A stretch of 64,000 nucleotides of DNA from assembly GCA_015698045.1 (NCBI GenBank), contig BLAL01000250.1:186001-250000 (forward strand), written 5' to 3'. The notes below the pieces were generated by a model. It saw nothing but the letters and a program-made list of their open reading frames with translations. It made no database searches and was not told where the DNA came from. The DNA is from Rhizophagus clarus. Taxonomy: Eukaryota; Glomeromycota; Glomeromycetes; Glomerales; Glomeraceae. How positions within the stretch are numbered: position 1 is the first letter of the stretch; each line of letters begins with the position of its first letter. The position numbers were made by a program, and so were the translations under genes. Of this stretch, positions 12,873 through 23,800 are shown piece after piece.

Positions 12873-13365
12873 ATGGTTCACAAAAGAAGTCAAAATAAAT
12901 TACAAGAACGAAAAAATAAATCCTTTTCAAATAATAAAAGAAAAAGAGATAAGGTGAGTGAACACTTTAGAACCGCCTAGAGTGGTTACTAGGTTCGCCC
13001 GTAGTTTTTCAGATCTTTTAGATAGCTTTTTTATTTTTTTTCTTCTTATATCTTTTATTTTTTTGTTTATCTTTTTTTGGAGGGTTTAATAAAGGATGAA
13101 GTATATAATTGTATTCGGTTGTTATCTGGTTTCTAATTAAAAAATTGGTTTAGGTCAACTCTTTAAATGAAACAATTGAAAATAAAGATAAAGGTAAAGG
13201 TAATTATAAATTATAATTGTATAAATAATATCAATTACTAACATTTATTTAGAAATTACACAATTAAAACGGCAAAAAACATTTGCCGTTGAATTATATC
13301 AACAAAAATTAAACCAAATAATAGAAATAGAAAATAAATTAGAAAAACAAATGTATAGAAAATGA
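12873..13365 (+). CDS. Small spliced coiled-coil protein (77 aa)
   Basis: Exons 12873-12953, 13154-13193 and 13253-13365 join into a clean 77-codon frame. The N-terminus is strongly basic (MVHKRSQNKLQERKNK), followed by a heptad-like helix rich in Lys/Glu/Gln/Leu ending QMYRK. Introns are 200 and 59 bp with GT-AG ends. The basic start plus coiled coil resembles the gene at 15276 (MGKPSKASRRNG...), and a third, broken relative lies at 14047. The function is not known; a DNA-binding or dimerising accessory protein is possible. The first intron is unusually long. Confidence 0.55.
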
Positions 13366-14046
13366 ATTTTGTAAATAAATTTTGTAAATAAATTTTGTAA
13401 ATAAATTTTGTCAATAAATTATATGTCATTATAATTCGGTTCTCCCAACTATTCTATTCATCACTTCCGATTTAATTACATTTTTACAAGATTCCAAACG
13501 TTTTGTCACTACTAGAAAGCAAGAATTTTACGTAAGAACATGCGAGACAAGTTTTGTGAGAAAAAAATCATTTTTACACGAGAAAAAATTCTCAGGACAA
13601 TCCTAACTGTTACACTGAAGATCTGCTACTATCAATCAAATTTTACGTATTACTACGATCTTTGAATTTTTGAAGTTTATTAAATATTTGTATAATTTGT
13701 AATTAGACAAATTTTACTAAAATACTATAATGCTAAATTCTGTTGGTTTATCTATATAAAATACGGTACTGACAAAAAGTAAATTTTACTCTTAGTTTAA
13801 TATAATTTAACAAACAGATCGTGTATTTGCTAAAATCCTTCTTTTTACATGTATTTTCTCACGCAGATTTTTCTATATTTATACAATCCAATTACGCAAA
13901 AGTTATTTTTTCTTTACGACAAAGAAATTATTTTAAGTTTTCGTAACGTCTAAAACTATGGCTAGCTTTTGATACTCTCTTTAGGTAAGTCTGCGCTAAG
14001 ATGGAGAGACCCGCTTGGTCCCAAATTTTTTTCCCTCAACAGATTG
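13366..14046. other. Spacer with short tandem repeat
   Basis: Begins with four copies of TTTTGTAAATAAA (13366-13420), then unique AT-rich sequence. The phrase CAATCCTAACTGTTACA near 13600 recurs near 16425, which hints at a local duplication. No gene seen. Confidence 0.5.
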
Positions 14047-14175
14047 CATAAAGGAATTGGAAAAAAAGGTGCAGGAACTTCAAGAGCAAGTGGATGGTAT
14101 GGATCGGGATTAAAAGGATAACTAGAGAGAATTGCTGCGGGTATATAATGAATTAAAGAAGACAGAGAGGAAGTA
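14047..14175 (+). pseudogene. Broken coiled-coil gene fragment
   Basis: The reading KELEKKVQELQEQVDGMDRD is a clear heptad coiled coil, but it is followed by in-frame stops. The fragment is preceded by a plausible intron acceptor (CCCTCAACAG) and followed by a donor-like GTAAGT. It resembles the coiled-coil genes on either side and is probably a decayed third copy. Confidence 0.4.
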
Positions 14176-15006
14176 AGTAATCAACTTTTTTGCTAATAAG
14201 GTTCCTTAAATTAATATAATTTTTGACATTTATTTTATTAGAATTACTCGTTTAAAAGCAGAAAGGTAGGAAAGGATTGAAGAAGGTCAAGGAGAAAATA
14301 AATTTTTGTAATAATATTATTTATATTCCTAATATATTTTTTTCATATATATGTGTTACAAATTGTTTATTATCGTTGTTATAAGTTGGTAAATATTGAT
14401 GTGCTTGGTAAACTAGTTTTAAAAATGAAGGATAAAGTATTGTCAAATCTAGCGCAAGAATAGTGACAATACAAAGAGCAATGACAATACAAAGAGCAAT
14501 AAAATTACAGGTATTGCGAATAAAGTGACTACACTAAGATACAAATGTACTCGCCTACTTTTTAGATCTTTAATCCCTAAACAGAAAAAAAGAAAAACCT
14601 AAAGAAAAAGAAATAAAAAGAAATAACGAACTACTATCTAATAAATAAATCGACATAATGAAGTAAATAAATTTGAAAAAGGATAATCAAAAATATTATA
14701 AAAAACAAATCTATTAATGCTCCTATGATAGTCGTGAAGGTAGTTGCTGGAGGTCCATCTGGGTTAAAGTGAAGTCAAAATCTAATGTTTGTGTTAACCA
14801 ATTAGATAGTCTAGAGCGATTGATTCGATCGGGAATTTCTCTTTGGAAGATCGTGTAAAAATTCAAAAAGCTTTAAACTTGGAAAAGATAGAATGTACTA
14901 AGCCACAAATTGATTAGATTTCTGACTGATCCCGTGAATCATGCGTCATCAGTTTAATAATTTTCGCTACACTCTCTTATCACACCACCCGCTATAATAT
15001 AAAAAT

Positions 15007-15162
15007 GATACAACTTATGAACGAGGTCTACATGGTGAATTTATTACCCTATCCGAAAACATGGGAAAAAGTCTACCTATAGATATCTCCTTCGTAAGAG
15101 GGAGTATAAATACTGGAGAAAAAGAAGAAATAATCATATGTTTATTTATATTGAAATGTTGA
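15007..15162 (+). pseudogene. ORF fragment, related to 16246-16428
   Basis: A 51-codon open stretch with protein-like composition (GLHGEFITLSENMGK, then SFVRGSIN). No start codon or domain is recognised. The segment xxGSIN also appears in the 16246 ORF after a similar stretch, so the two may be duplicated fragments of one gene. This is weak evidence. Confidence 0.25.
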
Positions 15163-15275
15163 ATTGTGGGATTTATAATTAACGTTTATGGAAATCTTTC
15201 ACATTTTTTTTTTATCATATAAAAAAAAGTTTTTCTTAGCTGAATCATCTTATATTTCGTTTCTGTCTTTCTGAT

Positions 15276-15790
15276 ATGGGTAAACCTTCAAAAGCATCCC
15301 GAAGAAATGGAATCACTCGCCTACGACAACGACAAAAACTAAAGAAAATATCTTATATAAAACAAATAGAAACAAAGGAGGAGGAAATAGGCGACTTACA
15401 AATTGAAGTACAAAGACTCAAAAAATTTATTGAAGACGCTGGAGAAAAAGTAATTGATGAATTTATGAAATCTGAACGTGAAAAGCAAAATTTGTTGAAG
15501 TGGATTAATTTCTATACCGAACAAATAAAAGATATGGAGAAAAAACAATATTTAAATAAATTGAAAACATATATAAATACGTCACAGTCATCTCCATCAC
15601 AACAATCACGATCATCACAGTTTCCACAACAATCACAAACACAACAGCCGTCATTTAAAAGTTTGGATGACTACTTTAAGTATGAAAAGGAACAAAAGGA
15701 CAAGGTAAATTTTTTATTATTTAATTTTTGATAGATTTTTATTCATTCAATAAAATTCACATATAGGGAAGTAATATGAAATTCGACTAA
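15276..15790 (+). CDS. Spliced coiled-coil protein with Ser/Gln-rich tail
   Basis: Exon 15276-15704 continues in frame after a 62-bp GT-AG intron into 15767-15790, giving about 150 codons. Basic N-terminus (MGKPSKASRRNGITRLRQRQ), long coiled coil (residues ~25-105), Ser/Gln-rich linker (SQSSPSQQSRSS) and a final charged helix. It shares its plan with the 12873 gene. No enzymatic domain. Possibly a component of a local gene family or a transposon accessory protein; function unknown. Confidence 0.55.
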
Positions 15791-16245
15791 GCTACGCACA
15801 AAACAAGAGAAAAGTTGTTTTATATTAAAAATTTTTTCTTTTAATTTTATTTTTGATCTTGCTTTTGTTGGTATCTTTTCATAATAAATAATAAATAAAA
15901 GTTCATCTTAATTATAACACTACTTTGTGATTTTCTCCTGTAAAAACCTAGTATATTTATAGCGTAAAGTTATATTTTATTAAAAGAATAAATTCATTCA
16001 TCACACCATGATTTTAAAAAGTGTATACGCAAATTATTTTCAAATAACATCCAGCAATTTCTGGAGTTTTAATTAACTATCTTTTTTAATCAAAGATCAA
16101 GATGGAATAAAGGATTAAAGGCAGAGACAAATTAAAACCAAAAGTAATAAAAAAAGTAAATTTAGTAAAAAATGCCTTAAAAAGACAAAATGAAAAAAGA
16201 AAGATATAAATAAATGTAAACGAAAATGATACAGACAGACATATA

Positions 16246-16428
16246 ATGAATATTTTATCGACCTATTCCTTTCATTTCGTTATGATTTTTGAAGATCATG
16301 AAGGAACCTATCCCGTCAAAATTTACTTAAAATGAGGATCGATCAACATCCATAATATGTTTGTGACACCTTCTTCGGCAAATACATTTTTTTTTGCACA
16401 AATTCAGGAGTTTGTCAAACAATCCTAA
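16246..16428 (+). pseudogene. Short ORF with one in-frame TGA
   Basis: Reads MNILSTYSFHFVMIF, then a TGA at 16333-16335, then GSINIHNMFVTPSS and a TAA stop. The composition is protein-like and partly similar to the 15007 fragment. Probably a decayed duplicate; no function can be given. Confidence 0.25.
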
Positions 16429-16707
16429 CTGTTACATTAATTGTCAAATTACTAATAGTAAAAAAAAAAATCATTGTTTTTTTTCACTAAAAGATGTAAA
16501 GATGTAATTCAATATCGAATTACATATTACGATTAATATGTCGCAGCAAAAAAGCCATGAAATCGAATTACATATTACATATTACGATTAATAAATTTAT
16601 CAGAAAAAAATTAAAAATTCATTTTTTAGTTTTTCTTCTTTCTCTAATTCTCCTCTTTTTTAAAAAATTACTGAATTTTTTCTACCACCTTTATCGCAAT
16701 TTTAAAT

Positions 16708-18850
16708 ATGGACTCCTTAAGTTTAATAAGAATACCAAAGATTCACCTGCCAAGTCCAATTTTACCTTTTAATTTTGATTCTGGAGAACAACCAGGTTTG
16801 CAAAGTTAATTAATTATTTATTTTATATCTAATTCTAATAAATCAATTAATATCTACTTCAATTTGAATCAATATTTCATAATTGGATATATTTAAAGAT
16901 AAACCGGAACCATCGGTCCCAATAATTCCTCCGAGTGGTTCTCCCAGTGGCGGGGTTTCTGAAACTTTTAGTAATAATGGCACTAATAAAAAACTGAATA
17001 TAAATAATGAATTTTCCGATAATGATGATAGGAATGAAAAACAGGGCCATGATCAAGGTTAGTTTTAAAATTAATATGATTTTATTAATATATGTGCGAA
17101 CATAGTAATATTAAAGTTTATTAAATATCATCATAAAGTTATTAATTAATACAATTTTCATACTTGTACAATAAGCATCGCGAGACATCGAAGAAAATTC
17201 AAACAAAAACCATGTTGGGGAAAGTAATGGTAGGCTTCTTCATCTTTTTCTTTTTGTTATTTACAAAAAGTAAATTCTTGTTTTCTTATTTATATTTTAT
17301 AGATGATCAAGTAAAAGTATTAGATACCAATACTGATGATGCTAACGAAGATTTTTGTAAGTTTCAATTTATATCTTATAATCTTTAGTAATTTAGAGCA
17401 AACAGTAACATTTAAATTTATGTTTTTTTTTTCTATTTATTGTAATATATAAGACTCAACCCAAAAAAATGATAAAAAAAGAGTGAAATTCGGTAAATTT
17501 TCGCATTTTTTTTCTTACCTTGTTGATTAACAAAAGTAATACTTACTTTTTGGTATTTTAAATTATATTAGATACCTCGATGCGTAAAAGGGCTAAACCG
17601 GGTATTGTATAATTCACAGAAAGTAAACTCTGAAACTTGAATTTGAAATAATATGTATTTTTTTTTTAGACGAAAAAATATTATTGGCCATTAATAAGAT
17701 CGGGGGTCCCGCAATAGATTTGCTATTATATTCATTGAGCAAATTGAAAAAAACCGGAGTCAAAAGTGTAACAATGAACTTGGTTAATAATAATATCCAA
17801 TTTGTAGATTCTACAGGAACATTAATGATAAAGCCAAATCACGTTAACTCCGATGATATAACAATTAATGCCAATTTCCCTCACTATGATTATAATCAAA
17901 CCTCGGATCTCAACTTCGGGGCAAAATTTATCGAATTAAAGAAATCCAAAAAATTGGATATGGCAAGTATAAGATTGGCGGAAGATTTGCATAAGCTGCT
18001 AGATTATATTGGAAAATTACCAAATAATCCACCTATACGTGATAGGTCAATCTTCAGCAAAAAAGAAAAGTATAGGGAAGCCCTTATTAGTCATTTGGAA
18101 AAGATAAATTCAACAAAAGATTTCCAATTCTTTCGTGGTACTCAACGTATTAATTTGATTCCTGATGACAATCAAAAAAAAATTCCTGATGAAAATCAAA
18201 AAAAAATTCCTGCTGAAAATCAAAAAAATCGCAGATCTTTTAAAATTTCACCAATTCGCGTGCAAGAAAAGACTTCATCACTTACTGAATTATCCGATGA
18301 ATTCAAGAAGATTGCAAAAGATTTATCGGAGGATATATTTTTATGCGTGATGGGAGAAGCAAATGAGCAGGGAAATAAAGAAATGGCAAGACGCAGGGAA
18401 CTAAGGTTCCATGTCGAGTTTTTCAGGTCATATATACAACTACAGGCTTTTTGTGAGATAAACTTAAACAGAAAACAATCAGAGACGACAAAATCTCAAG
18501 CAAAGATATTAATTTCTCATTTTTACCCTTTGATTTCTTTACCGAATATGGAATTGATGCTTCAGCGAGCACCACGTATTTACAGGTTACTAGAAGTAGC
18601 CAATTTTGATTGGCGACTTCTAGATTGTTTTGAAGAATTAACTGCGTGCTTTTTTAAAAGTGGTGTAAAGTCAGCAATTAACTTTGAAATCTGGATTAAC
18701 CTAGTCCGTACGGGTGAGCTGATTAGTTATGACGAAGAATTAAAAACTCAAGAAAGAAACAGGGAAAACAAGAGGATTAAAATTGAAATTATTAAGGAAT
18801 ATTTTGATATTTCAGGGGTTAATTTTGACGAGATGATTGATAATGAATAA
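16708..18850 (+). CDS. Seven-exon gene, product unknown (~540 aa)
   Basis: Exons: 16708-16795, 16899-17056, 17176-17229, 17303-17356, 17454-17492, 17572-17601, 17670-18850. From exon 3 onward every intron is phase 1 with GT-AG ends, and the frame is open to the TAA at 18848. Between exons 2 and 3 the frame is one base off (an A-run near 17037), so either a single-base error/mutation or a missed splice variant is present. The N-terminal third is hydrophilic, Pro/Ser/Asn/Asp-rich. The last exon encodes a 388-codon folded-looking region (starts LLAINKIGG) with a small tandem repeat (IPDENQKK x3 near residue 160 of that exon) and a charged C-terminus. I recognise no domain. The strict phase pattern argues for a real, spliced gene. 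Confidence 0.65.
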
Positions 18851-19416
18851 GTAGTAAACAGAGAAAAAAAATTTTTTTTGTATATTTTGCAGTCTAGTAG
18901 TTTGCATTACAATTAGAATGAATTATATGATAAAGGATATCCAAATAATATGCAATTAAATCTCTTTTATTGTTTGCACATTCTAAATAAACTTGTTATA
19001 ATTGCTATCATTTAGTTCGCTTACTGTCATAAATAAATAAATAAATAAATCAATCAATTTGTGGCTTAGCCTATTTTGAGTTTTGATGACGCGATTTTCA
19101 ATTTTTAGTATTAAAGAATATTATTTACCACAAAACTAGTATATTTTAAGGGTAGATTTTTCATACTTAAATTATTGGTAAATTAATTTAAGAATATTTT
19201 TCATATCCAATCAGAATATTTTAAATATCCGTTGATATTACAATTAAAAAATTAAGTATATTTTTCGTATAATTTAACCTTATTTGTTATTACAAAATAC
19301 TATTTTAAATAAACCGTTTATAAAATTTCAGTACATTTTAACAATATTATTTGTTATATAAGGATATTTTAACCATAAAACTAATACATTTTAAGGGTTT
19401 AGATTTTTTATAGGGT
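18851..19416. other. AT-rich spacer with diverged direct repeat
   Basis: Two similar blocks (around 19129-19170 and 19373-19412; both contain ATTTTAAGGGT and TAGATTTTT) form a degenerate direct repeat. A TAAA-unit microsatellite lies near 19033. No gene seen. Confidence 0.5.
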
Positions 19417-19618
19417 TAGTGTTCTGCACAAATCAAATTAGACCAAATCAGGTTAGATTTGAAATTTAATTTGATCAAATCAAATCTGATTTGAAATTTG
19501 ATTCGAATTTGATTTGATTTGATTTAAATTTGATTCGATTCAAATCAAATTCAAATTCAAATCAAATCAAATTCATTCAAATAGATTTGTGATTTGGTTT
19601 GATTTGTTGAATTTTAAA

Positions 19619-19812
19619 TAAAAAAATGCGTTTTGCAACGCAATATTAATAAAAATGTTGCGAAACATTTTTTTTAAATTAATTTAATAAAAAAATGCAT
19701 TTCATAACACAATACTAATAAAAAAAATATTGCGAAATGTTTTTTTTTAATTATTTAAATAAAAAATGCATTTTGCAACGCATTATTAATAAAAAAATGT
19801 TGCGAAACATAT
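19619..19812. repeat. ~63-bp repeat, three copies
   Basis: Three imperfect units alternate AAAAATGCRTTTTGCAACGCA and AAAAATGTTGCGAAACAT. Each unit can fold on itself (TGCGTTTTGCAACGCA). It is part of the surrounding non-autonomous element. Confidence 0.75.
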
Positions 19813-20130
19813 TTCTTTAGTGTGTTTAAGGAAGGTTGGACATCATGTGATTGCAGTAACTACCAATAATATTTACGGTAATTACAGGATCCTGAATAAT
19901 ACCAATATAACTCACAAATTGAGTTTGCGTAGATCGGTCAATTTGGGATATTATGTTTGTGTAGAGTTTATAATAAATATACATGGATTTATTTTTAAAA
20001 AATACTAATTTTGGTAAATTAAATTACTCGGTATTTACCAAAATTTATTTTATTTTATTTATTTTTTCACTTTTTTTTGGTATTTTATACCAAATTTATT
20101 TATTTTCATTATTTTTTTTCGGGTTTTAAT

Positions 20131-21368
20131 ACCCTAATTCCAAAAGTCTGGTCGTGTTTTTTGCCTGGCAACACTACAAAAAATAAAAAAAAATAATTAA
20201 TTTGTTAAAAAAAATACCGAAAAACACTTCCCCCACCCTCCCTTACCTTAATTCCAAAAGTCCGGTTATGCTTTTCGTCCAGCAACACTACAAAAAATAA
20301 AAAAAAATAATTAATTAAATAGTTAAAAAAAACACCGAAAAACACTTCCTCACCTTTCCTTACCTTAATTCCAAAAGTCCGGTCATGCATTTCATCCGGC
20401 AACACTACAAAAAAATAAAAAAAAACATTAATTAGTTAAAAAAATACCGAAAAATACTTTCCCCACCCTCCTTTACTTTAATTCCAAAAGTCCGGTCATG
20501 CTTTTCGTCTGGCAACACTACAAAAAAATAAAAAAAAGGTTAATACTTAATTAATTAAAAAAAAATAATGAAACACCTCCCCCAACCCTCTCTTACCTTA
20601 ATTCCAAAGGTCCAGTCATGCTTTTCATCTGGCAACACTACAAAAAGTAAAAAAAAAGTTAATACTTAAATTAATTAAAAAAAAACAACGAAATACCTCT
20701 CCCAACCCTTCTCTTACCTTAATTCCAAAAGTCCAGTTGTGTCTTTCATCCAGCAACACTACAAAAAATAAAAATAAAAAATAATTAATTAATTAGTTAA
20801 AAAAACACTGAAAAATACTTCTCACCCTCCCTTACCTTAATTCCAAAAGTCCGGTCATGCTTTTCGTCTGGCAACACTACAAAAAGTAAAAAAAAAAGTT
20901 AATACTTAATTAATTAAAAAAAAAATAATGAAACATCTCCCCCAACCCCTCCCTTACCTTAATTCCAAAAGTCCGGTCATGCATTTCATCCGGCAACACT
21001 ACAAAAAAATAAAAAAAAATAATTAATTAAATAGTTAAAAAAAACACCGAAAAATACTTCCCCACCCTTCCTTACCTTAATTCCAAAAGTCTGGTCATGC
21101 TTTTCGTCTGGCAACACTACAAAAAGTAAAAAAAAAGTTAATACTTAAATTAATTAAAAAAAACAATGAAACACCTCCCCCAACCCCTCCCTTACCTTAA
21201 TTCCAAAAGTCTGGTCGTGCCTTTCGTCTGACAACACTACAAAAAATAAAAATAAAAAATAATTAATTAATTAGTTAAAAAAAACACCAAAAAATACTTC
21301 GCACTTTCCCTTACCTTAATTCCAAAAGTCCGGTCATGCCTTTCGTCTGGCAACACTACAAAAATAAA
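20131..21368. repeat. ~120-bp tandem array, about eleven copies
   Basis: Units begin near 20131, 20250, 20367, 20482, 20603, 20720, 20840, 20963, 21081, 21199 and 21317. The conserved core is TTACCTTAATTCCAAAAG, then a CCGGTCATGC-like stretch, then TGGCAACACTACAAAAA; the rest is A-rich. Open frames on the minus strand here are a by-product of the repeat. Confidence 0.9.
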
Positions 21369-21848
21369 CTGATAAATGATTAAGAAAAGATTGGATATTT
21401 GGATTATCTGATTAAATCAGCAAGTCACATGACCCTGCCTTTATACATTTGTGAGTTATATTAGTATTATTCGAGGTCCTGTAATTACGTTTAACCAGGT
21501 CATGTATATTTAATTCGATTTGATTTGGATTTGATTTGGATTTGTCAGATTTGATTCAGATTTGATTGAATTAGTTTAAGCTAATTTGAATTTGATTTGA
21601 AATCGAATCAAATCTTTTTTTTTTAATTTAAATTTGAACTCAAATCTTGTTTTGAAGTTTGGATTTGATTTGCAAATCAAAATTATCAAATCGAATCAAA
21701 TCAAACTTCAAATCAAATCTGAATTGATTTGATTTGACCAAATCGTTTGCAGAACACTAAGCTAGATAGTGATGTGTAGTCAGATCACATACATTATTAT
21801 ATTATTTTTCTGACGTAATAATATTCAGTTATAAACATAACACTCAAA

Positions 21849-22607
21849 ATGGCATATATAAAATGTAAAATATGGCCTTTTTCTGATGACCTACTACATC
21901 AAGAAGAGCGATGAGAAGCAATGAAAACAGGCCATAGGCACTACACAGTCAAGGCATTAATTGATACATCATCCAGAGCAAATAAAATTAGCAAAAGCTT
22001 AGCCGATGGGCTTGAAAGAAAATATGGTAATCATTATAAGAATAAAAAGGTGATAAACTCATTGGGTACTATAGATTGTCTAGATTTATCCCTCTGATAT
22101 AAGGGGAAAGATAGACTAGTATCTGGTAGTGACAATATTTTTAATGATTTTGAGGTTATCAAAAAGCCATGTGCTGATCTTATATTAGGATTACCATGGC
22201 TATACCTTCATAATGCAAAAATTGATATACAGAAAGAAGAGATAAAAATCTATGGTGATTTTGTGCTATTTTGCAAGGGTCCAGATAATTATGATTCTGA
22301 GGCAGAGTCATCCAAATCTGATTCAACCGAGCTTAGAAAGAGGGTTAAAAAGTTAGAACAAACTGTAGACTGGATAGGAACTTACATAGAAAAGCAAACT
22401 GGCCTAAAGGCTGGCAAAAAACTAACAGATTCATCTGAGTCAAGTTTAGCTGAAGAAGCTTATACGATAAAGGAACCTAGGGAATCTGATTCAGATAATA
22501 TGCCACCTATTATCATAATAAGGAAGATTCATAATGAGAATAAAAAATCTGTCAATAAGAAGGTGAAACCTAGAAGGAATCCAACCCGAGCTTGTAGAAA
22601 TAATTGA
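21849..22607 (+). pseudogene. Retropepsin-like protein of an older Polinton-like element
   Basis: A 253-codon frame with two in-frame TGAs (21912 and 22095). The segment TVKALIDTSS followed ~65 residues later by ADLILGLPWL is the pattern of a retroviral-type aspartic protease. The active-site triad reads Asp-Thr-Ser instead of Asp-Thr/Ser-Gly, so it is probably inactive. The C-terminal half has a coiled coil (ELRKRVKKLEQTV) and a basic tail. It belongs to the element into which the 16.1-kb element inserted. The TGA at 22095 could stand for Trp or Arg; without a relative I cannot say which. Confidence 0.65.
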
Positions 22608-22627
22608 ATCGGCTAAATTATCTAATA

Positions 22628-22849
22628 ATGGGTAAGAAATAGAGAAATAATAGGCGCAAGACCACAGGTAAGTTTACTAATAATCCCACGCAGTATTTGC
22701 CATTATGCAATCTGGCCAAATATGAGCACATATATGATAAGGCAACTGGCTTTATCACTGTCAAGAATATAAAGGAAGACAGGATTGTTAGTGTGTTTGA
22801 TTATCCTGAACTATGCGAATATCTAAGAACCTGAACCAGTTCGAAGTAG
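22628..22849 (+). pseudogene. Small ORF of the older element
   Basis: Begins MGKK, meets TAG at 22640, then is open (RNNRRKTTGKFTNNP...) to TGA at 22832 and TAG at 22847. Basic start and mixed body. It lies between the protease-like ORF and the MES ORF and reads the same way. No known domain. Probably a small structural or accessory gene, decayed. Confidence 0.4.
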
Positions 22850-22926
22850 TAAACAACTAAATATTGCATAATTTTATTTTTTTCTTCCCATTAATTAGAC
22901 TAACTTCTGCAGTACCGAAGGTAAGA

Positions 22927-23121
22927 ATGGAAAGTGAGCGTCAAGCCAAAAGAATCCCAAAGGGACCAAGTGAAAAAGATTTATCCAATAATTTACCTAG
23001 CGATCTGGAGGAGCTAACCAAAGTATTTGAGAAAAATTTGGAGGGACTAGAAAACCTTGTAAAATTGTTTAAAAGCGATGTGAGTAAAATGTTTGATAAT
23101 TATGATCCCAATTTCCAGTAG
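22927..23121 (+). CDS. Small helical ORF interrupted at its 3' end by the 16.1-kb element
   Basis: Begins MESERQAKR and is mostly predicted helix (LEELTKVFEKNLEGL), ending DPNFQ. The last two codons are created by the inserted element. Without the insert and one copy of TTTCC, the frame would read DPNFPKQID and stop at 39236. A relative with the same start (MES) and the same KSD...DPN pattern occurs inside the element at 31653-31902. Function unknown. Confidence 0.55.
   Translation: MESERQAKRIPKGPSEKDLSNNLPSDLEELTKVFEKNLEGLENLVKLFKSDVSKMFDNYDPNFQ
23112..23116. repeat. Left target-site duplication TTTCC
   Basis: TTTCC directly precedes the AGTA terminus and recurs directly after the TACT terminus at 39216-39220. 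Five bases fits the 5-6-bp staggered cut of retrovirus-like integrases. Confidence 0.85.
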
Positions 23122-23312
23122 GGCAAATCTGGGGGTTCTGGGACAAAATTACCATATAGCTATAAAAGGAGTAAGCCCTTTCCAGCTTAATTCCCGATAT
23201 AGAAATTTAAGTAATCTATTTTAGGAACCAAACCCATATTTGCCCAGCAAGAAACATATCGAAAACTAATATAGAATTCAGACTTAAAATCAAGCTGGGC
23301 TCAAATCCTGTT
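23117..23312 (+). repeat. Left terminal inverted repeat (196 bp)
   Basis: Matches the reverse complement of 39020-39215 over its whole length with about five mismatches by eye. The terminus AGTAGGGCAA is shared with a third element ending at 57320, which independently defines the outer end. Confidence 0.93.
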
Positions 23313-23317
23313 CGAAG

Positions 23318-23800
23318 GTATACCCTTCAAATTTTTTTGCATCTTTACTTTAACGAACGTTACTAAACGTTCGTATTTCTTTTTTTTTTAGGTAAAGGAA
23401 GCCGAAACGAGTTCCAGACTTCCATATCGAAGGTAAAACCTTCGAAAAATTTTTTTTTTTAATTAATTTATTGACGAACGTTAACTAACGTTCGTACTTC
23501 TTTTTTTTAGGTAAAGGAAGCCGAAAGACAAATTCCGGAATCCGGACTCCCATATCGAAGGTAAAACCTTCAAAAAATATTTTTTATTGATTCATTTGAC
23601 GAACGTTAATAACGTTCGTATTTCTTTTATTTTAGGTCCCGGGTTCCCATTTAAAGAACTTCAAAGGTAAATACTTTGAAGTTCCTTTTTTTTACTTTCT
23701 TTAACGATCGTTATACTAATGATCGTTTTTCTTTTATGTTTAGGTCCCGGGGATTATATATTTTGAAGCTGCTTTGCTTTAAAATTTTTTTCATTTGTAG
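23318..23800. repeat. Intron-like tandem units with paired palindromes
   Basis: Four successive segments (23318-23391, 23433-23510, 23561-23635, 23667-23743; 74-78 bp) each begin with GT within a small palindrome (AAGGTAAAACCTT-like). Each carries a central palindrome (ACGAACGTT...AACGTTCGT, or GATCGTT...GATCGTT-like) and ends in a T-run plus AG. Between them lie 31-50-bp segments that share GTAAAGGAAGCCGAAA. A fifth T-rich acceptor follows at 23800. The array lies inside the left end of the 16.1-kb element and has no counterpart in the right end. A continuous reading frame through the intervening segments is not evident. Confidence 0.75.

Larger units (their letters stand above)
19417..21759. 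mobile_element. Non-autonomous element with AAATC-rich ends
   Basis: Ends are inverted: TAGTGTTCTGCA at the left and TGCAGAACACTA at the right. Both subterminal zones are dense in AAATC/GATTT motifs in alternating orientation (19430-19600 and 21505-21750). The interior holds a ~63-bp repeat (19619-19812, three copies) and the ~120-bp tandem array. TAGTG-type ends with dense short subterminal repeats suggest a hAT-type element, but flanking 8-mers do not match, so superfamily is uncertain. It has no convincing protein-coding gene. Confidence 0.65.

Noticed and set aside
20205..20405. Minus-strand ORF in the 120-bp array
   Set aside because: Frame follows the repeat unit; no independent coding signal.
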